23,704 nt of DNA, from the NCBI GenBank assembly GCA_913059105.1, contig CAJXRL010000008.1, positions 1 through 23,704 of the forward strand. Reading direction: 5' to 3'. Position 1 is the first letter of the stretch; every line of letters starts with the position of its first letter. The stretch comes from an uncultured Flavobacteriales bacterium. GTDB lineage: Bacteria > Bacteroidota > Bacteroidia > Flavobacteriales_E > Vicingaceae. Shown here piece after piece: positions 18,401 to 23,704 of this stretch. The notes beneath the pieces are model-generated. The model saw nothing but the letters and a program-made list of their open reading frames with translations, did no database searches and was not told where the DNA came from. The translations under genes were made by a program, and so were the position numbers.

Positions 18401-21400
18401 CGTTAGTTAAAGGCACACTGTCATAGACCCAAGTTAAAGGGTCCGTATTATCTACATCTTTGTTTGTATACACTTCATAGGCTTGTAGTTGCCAAGTATA
18501 TTGTTGGTTTTCCTCAAAAATTGGAAATTGCAGACCTAAGGTATCAGTTGGGATTACCGAGTTTACGCCGCCTAGTTTCACTCGAATACTATCGGAGCCA
18601 TAATTGTTGTCAAAGTTTTCACCTACAACATTTATTATCGGTGCTTCATATTTAATAAAATTACGAATAGTGTTATATTTTGAAGAGTCAACTCTAACAA
18701 TCTTCTTAACTCCAACTGAATCTTGAAACAAAGTATCGGTTTCAGTTCGCAATGGAGGAGTTAAGGAAAGGTCTAATAAAGTATTGGTTTCAAATCTCAC
18801 ATTTGTTGGAACAATTCGAAAGTCGGGAATTTCAAACTTCATTGGCGGCAGGTTAATCTCATATTCTCCTGTTGATGAATTTGTAGTTATAGTGGTATCC
18901 ATGCAACCACCGAGTGATTGAGATTTAAATCTTATCGCTGCTTGGCCGATATTATTCTTTCCTCTTCCTAAGCCACTAGGCAATGCAGCTTGAATTCCAC
19001 CTCCGGCAACTCTTCCTATAACTTTTAATAAAGTGCTATCGATAAATGAGCCTAATACTTCATTTTGTTGAAAATTATGATTTCCTGTAACTGGGAAACG
19101 ACCTTTTGAGAATACATGACTTTGCGCATTGGTAGTTATGACATGTGGACCGATTGGAACTTGTAATGAAAATAGTCCGCTATCATTTGTTTGAACAGGC
19201 AATCCATTTTGAATTACTACCTCTCCATCTACAAGAATAAAAATATCTTTTACAAAACAGGTAGAGTTTTGAAATTTAACCGATCCTGTGACTTTAAAAG
19301 AAGAGTTATCAATAAAATTAACATTGTTAAAGTTCGGTGTGTTTCCTCCTATAAATAGTGTGGTCGTGGCTGGAGTAAACGTATGTGTGCCAAATGCAGG
19401 TGTAATAATGAAATTGTCACCATTACCCAAATAAGGAATAAAAGGGATAAAATAACTACCTCTTTTATCGGTATATGCCCCAGCGCTTAATTTATTTGCA
19501 GATGGTTTGTTAGAATTAAAAGTAACTCCCACCAATGTTGCATGGTTTTTATTTGGAGTCAATAAAGTTTTGGAATAATCGTAAGCATTTGAACCAAACC
19601 CTTCGTCAAATCTCCAATAGCCTACCAATCCTTTTTGAGAAGGGTTGATATAAACATCAAACGAACGAAGAATTTCTTGATTTGTTAATGCTCTATTGTA
19701 AAAGCGCACTTCATCAATTTGGCCCTTAAAAAAGTTTCCAGTTCCAAGTTTACCTATAAACAAGTCTGTTGTAGTATTGGTAGATTTCTGAGTTGATGCT
19801 TCAAAATTAACTAGTTTGCCATTTACATATAGTTTAACAGAATCGCCAGAAACTGTCGCGGCAACTGAAAACCAAGTGCTGTCAACAATAAACGGAGATG
19901 TTCCACTAATTGTTTTAGAACCTGTAGTTAACTTTAAATTCGAACCGTCTAAGAAAAATTCCCACCCTGTTGTTCCCGTTCTTTTAGAAGCGATTACTTT
20001 TTTACCGGTTAAATCTTCTGGTCGAATAAAACTTGAAATGGTCATCGAGTCAGTTTGCAAATCTACTGGGTTTTGAGCGTTAGCATAATTTGACGTTCCA
20101 TTAAACCCTCCTGAGTTTCCACTTGCTCCTGACGCTGCCTCTGCAGTTACCTTTACAGCTTCAACCGCTGTTCCGCCATCGTAAGTAACTTGTCCGTTGG
20201 CTGTTCCAAAAGCAAGTCTAAAGCCAATATCTTTTGTGCTGTCTGAGGTTAAAGTATTACCGGCACAATCAGTTACTCCTTTAATTAAATATTCATATAG
20301 CGTATTCGCATTTGAACTTTGGTCAGCGTAAAATCTAGACTTACCTTCAACCGTTGCTACAAAAGTGGTGTCTGGTATTAAAGGGTTTATGCGAGAAATA
20401 AACCAATCATCTACTTGTCTTGTTGGAGTCTTCCACTTTACCTCAATTCGATCACCAAATTCACCATCAGAAGCGTCAGCCGTTACCTGCGAATTATTAA
20501 AAACATCAGTAATATCTGCTGGGATATAGGCGACTTTGCTATTGCTTGAAATCACTCCTGTGCTTCTACAGCTATTGTACACCTTAACTTTGTAAGTTAA
20601 ATTCTCACAAATATTTGCCGAGTTATCTAAATAGGAAGTAGAATTTTCTGAAACATCAAATTCTACTTGCCCGCTTGGCCCTGTTCTGACCACTTTAAAT
20701 CCTTCCTCCATAGCAGAGTTATCTACCCATGTAAGCGTAACTTCTCGAGCTGAAGTATTAACGGATATTGAGCTAATAGCTGTTGCTAATGGAATACCTA
20801 AACCCGTTCTACTTGCAACTGTTGTATAGGCAGATGCTAAAGGACTTGTTGGGTTGTTGGGGCAGGCAGCCGTGGCTCGCACTTTGTAATGGTAAGTAGA
20901 CCCTGATGTTGCAGTATTGTCTCTATAGGCTCTATCCGCTCCTGAAAGCACTGTGGTTGTCCAACCGGCTGTTGCAGTAGCACTAGTTGCGTTTCGAGCT
21001 ACCTCAAAATTACTTGGATTATTAGAGTTTGACCAGTTCCAGTTAACGTCTAAATCACCATTGCAATTCGCTTGGTCGATGAATATACCAGTGGGCGTTC
21101 CTGCAATTCCTATTTTACGGCCATTTATGCTAGCTCCATTTGTTAGTGCTGTTCTACTGTTCGAGTAGAGCATTTTTGTTTTGATTTTATATTCTTGTTC
21201 AATCCCAGCAGGGGCACCACCATCACTATAGGTAGTGGAACTTCCAGAAACATTAGCATTTACGGTCGTAAACGCTCCCGTGGTATTGGCATTTCTTCGT
21301 GAAATATCAAATCTTAATAATGAAGCTCCTGCAACAATTGAGGGGGCATTCCAGCTTAAGCTAACATCAGCGCAAGATGCATCTGTAGTGGCAGTCAAAG

Positions 21401-21815
21401 ACTGCGGGTTCTCAAGTCTAGTATTTACTTGTTTTATAATGTTAACTGGGATCAACGGAGCTGCGCAACCTCCGTTAGCGTTTCCATAACTACCTGTTAG
21501 TTTAACGCTAACAAGCTTCTCAAAGAACACAGCGGGTAAAGTCGTAAATTCTGCAAAATTAGCAGATGAAGAACCACCTGTCGAATTATCAAATATAGTT
21601 GTTTCAGCTCCTCCGGCAACTTGATAGGTAATTTTTTCATTGACAGCATATTTTCCACAAACCGACGACCCTGAACGGTCGGGCCATTCAACTTTTAATT
21701 TTCCAATAGTGTAGTTGACAGTAACGATAACATCGTTTGGTGACATTTGAGCTTGGCTTTCTAAAATTCCAAAAGCAAAAATTAGCAACAGTAGGGAATA
21801 CAATGATTTATTCAT
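12471..21815 (-). CDS. Giant multidomain secreted protein (FN3, LamG, beta-rich region) with type A T9SS sorting domain
   Basis: 3114 residues. Signal peptide at 1-22 (ending SQA-Q). In order (approximate residues): an N-terminal beta domain; about four FN3-like domains (130-535); a carboxypeptidase-regulatory-like domain (540-800) interrupted by a LamG/concanavalin-like domain (565-755, ending GLVGYWRFDEG); more beta domains; a Ser/Thr-rich amphipathic region (1270-1670) ending in a GPIFKTLGGSTSCPYQG block; Ig-like domains; an SbsA-like segment (IQFNEPIEAGSMT); two further LamG domains (1988-2185 and 2198-2395); a beta domain with AWLTVSPSSG (about 2507-2595); a domain shared with the downstream adhesin (2595-2705); two GWNW/GWNR-type repeats (2718-2900); and a type A sorting domain from about 3037 (YPNPFSGFVTI, ANGVYTLKF, EKLVRIK). 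LamG and FN3 modules suggest glycan or protein binding at the surface. It is first in the four-gene operon. Precise function unknown. Confidence 0.93.
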   Translation of the reverse strand: MNKSLYSLLLLIFAFGILESQAQMSPNDVIVTVNYTIGKLKVEWPDRSGSSVCGKYAVNEKITYQVAGGAETTIFDNSTGGSSSANFAEFTTLPAVFFEKLVSVKLTGSYGNANGGCAAPLIPVNIIKQVNTRLENPQSLTATTDASCADVSLSWNAPSIVAGASLLRFDISRRNANTTGAFTTVNANVSGSSTTYSDGGAPAGIEQEYKIKTKMLYSNSRTALTNGASINGRKIGIAGTPTGIFIDQANCNGDLDVNWNWSNSNNPSNFEVARNATSATATAGWTTTVLSGADRAYRDNTATSGSTYHYKVRATAACPNNPTSPLASAYTTVASRTGLGIPLATAISSISVNTSAREVTLTWVDNSAMEEGFKVVRTGPSGQVEFDVSENSTSYLDNSANICENLTYKVKVYNSCRSTGVISSNSKVAYIPADITDVFNNSQVTADASDGEFGDRIEVKWKTPTRQVDDWFISRINPLIPDTTFVATVEGKSRFYADQSSNANTLYEYLIKGVTDCAGNTLTSDSTKDIGFRLAFGTANGQVTYDGGTAVEAVKVTAEAASGASGNSGGFNGTSNYANAQNPVDLQTDSMTISSFIRPEDLTGKKVIASKRTGTTGWEFFLDGSNLKLTTGSKTISGTSPFIVDSTWFSVAATVSGDSVKLYVNGKLVNFEASTQKSTNTTTDLFIGKLGTGNFFKGQIDEVRFYNRALTNQEILRSFDVYINPSQKGLVGYWRFDEGFGSNAYDYSKTLLTPNKNHATLVGVTFNSNKPSANKLSAGAYTDKRGSYFIPFIPYLGNGDNFIITPAFGTHTFTPATTTLFIGGNTPNFNNVNFIDNSSFKVTGSVKFQNSTCFVKDIFILVDGEVVIQNGLPVQTNDSGLFSLQVPIGPHVITTNAQSHVFSKGRFPVTGNHNFQQNEVLGSFIDSTLLKVIGRVAGGGIQAALPSGLGRGKNNIGQAAIRFKSQSLGGCMDTTITTNSSTGEYEINLPPMKFEIPDFRIVPTNVRFETNTLLDLSLTPPLRTETDTLFQDSVGVKKIVRVDSSKYNTIRNFIKYEAPIINVVGENFDNNYGSDSIRVKLGGVNSVIPTDTLGLQFPIFEENQQYTWQLQAYEVYTNKDVDNTDPLTWVYDSVPLTNGKFLITNNLATELAAEFTIRPQDKFSGTQEYKFVAGQANTAQDATTPAYSFSKTFQLDLVTPTATVSWLPNSADPLPQDFFRGVIFGGKALGNSFATTGPQVVTMVLRDPPGSNSFSSWEKDVTRTSVSTFENSGGIGVSLGAEIKLGTKFSVGLGYTTEVEVAASAKASTSIEASVTSSNELVESVTRSVALNTSADPDFVGAGADVFFGRSLNMAFGLSQVVTLIDTSECLNGNSVCFGSVLSYGGKGFKIGSTKTMFTVPGGSGTEFIFTQASIEESTIPKLVALRNQLLASNRYINVLPAGDPNYGKSNDHPDFVGIGVGPTPEYEKNTTADSMGVSYRYLGYRTVDSTITDTLFGDTAPTTKRIRLTLGTDSVWWYNQQIKLWEDAIARNEREKVLSTASSSNFEENLTVTAGAAVSKTTSSSREESESLAINYSINAELAISVGFEIAGNGATVEMGMNMNYSNTTSTNTTKSTTTTFSYTMDDPEGGDEFTVDVFNSKDGYGPIFKTLGGSTSCPYQGEARTKYYRPGTVIDLATIQLEQPRITASPSTLFNVPAQSAGVFTINLINDGLADQVYGLKVLESTNPNGAKIKIDGINPNRSFPVPAGTSISKQLEIEKGPNHIRYDSIALVFHSECQYSFGTANADDIADTVYISVQFLPSCTEVNISDPGDQFVLNNSFNNTLPIILSGYDINYGGLEKIGIQYKPSAQSSWIPLSEEWFADTVNIKTRYPNHPSANLIPRNQSFIAYDFDMAQLIDQNYQLRTVATCKIPGNPDKDDFSTVIGGIADRVNPHPFGTPTPADGVLDPNDDITIQFNEPIEAGSMTIENFQLSGVVNGQEVRHDKTVSFDGATGYLQIANGFDFAAGSFTVEFWAKRDLLGTKQVMVSQGNTPNNLFAIGFNSTNNIEVTVGNQTYSSVFSILDDSTWQHYSIIYDKPNLNLEIVARSSSAAQSSTNGNFFSSFTSGGKTYFGKNSQTNSDFFNGSAHQIRIWNRALTNSVISSRLNINLNGREPGLVGYWPMEEGRGALAEDKARGRNAEVNAQWELSPKSSSASFDGTTNAYAVLDSAGTVATSHEMDLTIEFWFKTSGGSSIPMTFLSNGGGRFTPNDLNRNGWNIELATDNTIHVKNDSTDFTAVSTNYADNNWHHFALVVNRAANATAYIDGLQQNTLSADNFYGFGAPQLAVGARYTYNGVSEAFDQYFSGSMDEIRIWNSARLKDNLDLDMFNRLKGDEFGLMVYYPFENYQVDGFGVPSLTPNFMDGSLSLLDLVAKNGAVVTSAQSPAIALQRPVKNINFTWSVNNDKIVINTNEAPANIENVTLNISVRNIKDLHGNKMQSPKTWIAYINKNQVKWQDVEKNLNKEFNDTLTFTSRVVNSGGELKTFTISNIPAWLTVSPSSGAISPQSAQAISFTVNPALNIGTYNEDLLLSTDFGYNEKLSVKLKVRKTAPSFAFDNSLYAKSMNVIGQIAINGNISVNDEDILVAYINNEIRGKTNLQYVPSLDKYIGFLDVYSNNADSVYFKVWNASEGELHENVTPNLYFVENSLTGSILSPQVFDAVNNLAKPIVLNAGWNWVSFPLTDNKMSSLYSFFQGMNFSTGDVVKTIGNNSFAQFGGPYLGWSGGLTRNGLNNDQSYLIYITNKDTLEYKGLAIDPDTLPISVVQGWNRIGFVSTKNIEINSALANFNASDGDLIKSQQAFAVYLSTLGWIGSLTTMEPTEGYLLQSADSSTFVYPRRGLLRLKETPVQQKLENVLPRLYALNPNLFEASTNAIVKINTCEELLKNKDWALAAFKNDDLRGWVNSTKFINDALGHEFFITIFGNGNETYNFRMINQTTGEQMVVDAKLDFEKNKVQGEVNKPLRFDLFTDIDCDQFKVQLTIEDENEQYSYPNPFSGFVTIVAPKTISENGQVEIIDKSGRVVFSRNVNDSRKWHLNGAELYFLANGVYTLKFTDGETVITEKLVRIK

Positions 21816-21838
21816 AATAAAAATGAGATACGTGGGTT

Positions 21839-21854
21839 CTTAACAAATGTTAAG
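21839..21854. promoter_or_regulatory. Perfect palindrome in the leader of the giant T9SS protein gene
   Basis: CTTAACA-AA-TGTTAAG has 7-bp perfect arms around a 2-nt centre. It lies 24 bp before the start codon of the 3114-residue protein and just downstream, on that strand, of a -7 box match. This is a natural place for a dimeric repressor or activator site. Function is inferred. Confidence 0.45.
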
Positions 21855-21858
21855 CGCC

Positions 21859-21866
21859 CAAATATA
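21859..21866 (-). promoter_or_regulatory. Candidate -7 promoter element for the T9SS giant-protein operon
   Basis: On the minus strand this reads TATATTTG, an exact match to the Bacteroidota -7 consensus TAnnTTTG, 43 bp before the start codon at 21815. No clear -33 TTG was found at the usual distance, so the call rests on the -7 box and position. Transcription would begin inside or beside the palindrome at 21839-21854. Confidence 0.45.
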
Positions 21867-21956
21867 ACGAATAATCGAAATTTTTGATTTTAAATTAGTT
21901 TTTTTTACAAAAAAAGACATGAGGTGCACAAATATGTTGTGAATTGCACAATTACT

Positions 21957-21989
21957 TTGAGAAGGCAACTACTTATTTTTCTAAGTTTG
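21957..21989 (+). promoter_or_regulatory. Candidate Bacteroidota-type promoter for the ACP/KAS III/glycosyltransferase operon
   Basis: TAAGTTTG at 21982-21989 matches the -7 consensus TAnnTTTG exactly, and a TTG at 21957-21959 lies 22 nt upstream as a plausible -33 element. Transcription would start just past 21990, leaving a leader of roughly 35 nt before the ATG at 22031. This supports that ATG over the upstream in-frame TTG at 21944. Confidence 0.5.
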
Positions 21990-22030
21990 GACTTTGTATA
22001 CAATTAATAAAAATATACTGGAAATCGATA

Positions 22031-22279
22031 ATGATGAAATTAGCAGGCGAGTTGAATGAATTGGACTTTTTAAGTTTTACATCTGGAGAATTTCAAGTTG
22101 AGCAGAGTGTTTTGAGTTTACAAACTGAATATAGAAGTTTGCCAAACTGGAGTTCCCTGAATGCATTGATATTCATTTCTGCGATTAATGATGTATATGG
22201 AGTATTAATTTCTTCAACTGACCTTTCACAATCAAAAACACTAGGTGATTTATTTGCTATGATTCAAACTTCAAACTAA
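22031..22279 (+). CDS. Acyl carrier protein-like protein
   Basis: 82 residues with the four-helix ACP pattern: FQVEQSVLSLQTEYRSLPNW, then SSLNALIFISAINDVYG (helix 2 starting at the attachment serine), then STDLSQSKTLGDLFAMI as helices 3-4. The phosphopantetheine serine should be S42 in WSSL; the usual Asp before it (DSL) is Ser, a variant I recall in Bacteroidota carrier proteins of surface-polysaccharide loci. ATG 22031 is preferred (a second ATG follows at 22034). A longer frame from TTG 21944 would place translated sequence upstream of the promoter. The TAA overlaps the ATG of the KAS III-like gene by one base (TAATG), so the two are coupled, and S42 probably carries the acyl chain that enzyme uses. 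A specialised rather than housekeeping ACP is inferred. Confidence 0.8.
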   Translation: MMKLAGELNELDFLSFTSGEFQVEQSVLSLQTEYRSLPNWSSLNALIFISAINDVYGVLISSTDLSQSKTLGDLFAMIQTSN

Positions 22280-23268
22280 TGGCACTCTCTAAAATAAATG
22301 GTGTTAAAATAAGAGGAATGGCCTCTGTATTACCTTCAAATAAGGAGGACAATTTACAGATCTCTAATCTGGATTTGAGCCAAAAAGAAGAGCTAATAAA
22401 GCATACTGGTATCCGATTTAGACATGTTGTAAAAGACAAGAGTCTATCTGTTAAAGGATTATTTAAAAACGCTATTGATGAACTTTTAGAGACCCTTGAT
22501 TGGAATAAGAAATCAATTGACGTTTTGTTAATTGTTACCCAAACTACTCAATCTCCAATTCCGTCTTTAGCTTGTCAAATTCATGGGGAAATGGATTTTT
22601 CTACAACTGCTTTGGCATATGATATTAATTCAGGTTGTTCGGGCTTTGTTTATGGATTACACACCGCAAGCCAATTGTTGTCCTCACTAGATCAGAAAGA
22701 GAAAAGAGCAATCTTATGTTGTGGTGATATTTCAAGTAGTTTAACGGAAAAAAATGACATGGCTGTAAAGCCTATATTTTCTGATGCAGTTTCAGCTATT
22801 GGAATTGAATTTGATGGGACATCTGAAAGCTATTTTAATTTAGAGACTTTTGGAAAAGGCCAAAAAGCCATTTCGCTAGAAAAAAATGAAACAGGCAATT
22901 GGATGCGAATGGACGGTATTGATGTTTTTAATTACGCAGTAAAATATGTTCCCAATAATATAAAGACGCTGCTTGACAAGTATTCTGTAGAGAAGAATAA
23001 ACCTAAAATGTATGTTTTACACCAAGCTAATCTTTTAATTAATAAGGCAATAATGAAAGTTATTGGCGCAAAAGAGGGGGAAGTGCCAAATACACTACAT
23101 GATTATGGAAATACTGCTTCGGCAAGTATACCGTTAACTTTTAGCTTAAATTGGCAGGATAAAAAAACAGGATGGGTTCTATTTTCAGGTTTTGGAGTTG
23201 GCTTTTCAGTTGCTTCTGCCTTGGTGAAAATTGAAGGAATAAAAATAGCGAAGACTAAATTTATTTAA
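22279..23268 (+). CDS. 3-oxoacyl-ACP synthase III-like (FabH-type thiolase-fold) enzyme
   Basis: 329 residues, the normal length for KAS III. The catalytic triad is intact: Cys120 in DINSGCSGFVYGL, His248 in VLHQANLLINKAI, and Asn278 in LHDYGNTASASIPL. Other family marks are KHTGIRFRHVV near residue 41, the IFSDAVSAIGIE segment and the closing WVLFSGFGVGFS. KAS III enzymes condense an acyl-CoA primer with malonyl-ACP to begin fatty-acid or polyketide chains; relatives also transfer acyl groups or make esters. Its coupling to a private ACP and a downstream glycosyltransferase suggests a dedicated pathway making an acyl group for a surface glycan or lipid, not general fatty-acid synthesis. That role is inferred. 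Translation starts at the ATG inside the ACP stop. Confidence 0.93.
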   Translation: MALSKINGVKIRGMASVLPSNKEDNLQISNLDLSQKEELIKHTGIRFRHVVKDKSLSVKGLFKNAIDELLETLDWNKKSIDVLLIVTQTTQSPIPSLACQIHGEMDFSTTALAYDINSGCSGFVYGLHTASQLLSSLDQKEKRAILCCGDISSSLTEKNDMAVKPIFSDAVSAIGIEFDGTSESYFNLETFGKGQKAISLEKNETGNWMRMDGIDVFNYAVKYVPNNIKTLLDKYSVEKNKPKMYVLHQANLLINKAIMKVIGAKEGEVPNTLHDYGNTASASIPLTFSLNWQDKKTGWVLFSGFGVGFSVASALVKIEGIKIAKTKFI

Positions 23269-23282
23269 ATCTAATTGAAAAA

Positions 23283-23670
23283 ATGGTTGATTTAGATATA
23301 GTTATTCCACTTTACAATTCGAAGGAAATACTTCCTAAGCTGATTGGACGATTGAATGAATGGAATAATTCCATAGATTTTAATTTTAATGTAATTTTTG
23401 TTGAAGATGGGGATATTGAAAGCAGCAAAAGAATTTTAATTCAGACAACAACAGATTTTCCGCATCGCTTTGTGCGACTGTCTAAAAATTACGGGCAGCA
23501 TACTGCTACTGCAATTGGATTAAGTTATTGTGATGCGCCACTAATAGCAACTATCGATGATGATTTACAACATGATCCGTTTGAAATTGAGAAATTGATA
23601 AGCTGTTTGAAGGAGACCAATTCAGATTTAGTTTTTGGAACTTTTGGTAAAAAGCAGCACTCCATTTTAC
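23283..23670 (+). CDS. Family 2 glycosyltransferase (DPM1/ArnC-like), 5' part only
   Basis: 129 genomic codons remain before the adapter; the rest of the gene is missing. The N-terminus has the GT-A start LDIVIPLYNSKEILPKLI, then FNVIFVEDGDIESS (nucleotide-binding Asp), KNYGQHTATAIGLSYCDAP, and IATIDDDLQHDPFEIEKLI with the DxD metal-binding motif. The NYGQH and DDDLQHDP blocks place it near polyprenyl-phosphate sugar transferases such as DPM1, ArnC and GtrB, which move a sugar from a nucleotide to a lipid carrier at the inner membrane. It starts 14 nt after the KAS III-like stop. Any translation past base 23670 (PVSYTHLRAHE) is adapter, not protein. Confidence 0.9.
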
Positions 23671-23704
23671 CTGTCTCTTATACACATCTCCGAGCCCACG
23701 AGAC
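23671..23704 (-). other. Illumina Nextera read-2 adapter contamination (not genomic)
   Basis: Bases 23671-23689 are the reverse complement of the Tn5 mosaic end, and 23690-23704 (CCGAGCCCACGAGAC) that of the Nextera read-2 adapter. Together they are the exact reverse complement of bases 15-48. The glycosyltransferase reading frame runs into it. Confidence 0.98.

Noticed and set aside
21927..21941. Small hairpin CACAA-ATATG-TTGTG in the divergent promoter region
   Set aside because: Only 5 bp of A/T-rich stem, no T-run, and easily expected by chance in this AT-rich stretch.
21944..22030. N-terminal extension of the ACP-like gene from a TTG at 21944
   Set aside because: The extra 29 residues do not fit an ACP, and the TAAGTTTG promoter match lies inside the extension; ATG 22031 gives a normal ACP length.

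Overview
The window looks like AT-rich chromosomal DNA from a member of the Bacteroidota, most likely a Flavobacteriales-type organism. The evidence is a PorP/SprF-family protein, two giant secreted proteins ending in type IX secretion system (T9SS) sorting domains of types A and B, a DUF2911 protein, adaptor/ATPase/two-FtsX-permease gene order, AT-rich leaders without clear Shine-Dalgarno sites, and matches to the Bacteroidota -7 promoter element TAnnTTTG. The first 48 and last 34 bases are not genomic. They are Illumina Nextera adapter (the left one with an i7 index), so both contig ends are artificial breaks and the genes touching them are truncated.

Left part, + strand (49-4648): the 3' end of a periplasmic adaptor gene, a LolD/MacB-like ATPase and an 804-residue FtsX-type permease form a tight MacAB-like operon. 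A secreted DUF2911 protein follows 50 bp later and may be cotranscribed; a hairpin plus T-run at 4714-4742 could end the unit. Next comes a small single-pass membrane protein (4933-5349) whose frame continues past its stop as TPR-like sequence broken by one more stop, possibly a decayed longer gene.

Centre, - strand (21815 down to 5546): four closely spaced genes that look like one operon. They encode a 3114-residue FN3/LamG giant with a type A T9SS sorting domain, a 1716-residue adhesin with 15 cadherin-like repeats and a type B (gliding-motility-type) sorting domain, a PorP/SprF outer-membrane protein with an unusual C-terminal coiled coil, and a small exported coiled-coil/SPOR-like protein. 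The likely logic is that both giants cross the outer membrane by T9SS, the PorP/SprF protein serves the type B adhesin, and the SPOR-like protein works with it in the periplasm. The cadherin array has a clear higher-order period of three repeats.

Right part, + strand (21957-23670): a divergent promoter region, then an acyl-carrier-protein-like gene, a KAS III-like synthase overlapping it by 1 nt, and a truncated DPM1/ArnC-like family 2 glycosyltransferase. This resembles the start of a locus that makes or attaches acyl groups on surface glycans or lipids, but the rest lies outside the window.

No tRNA, rRNA, CRISPR array or genuine mobile element was seen.
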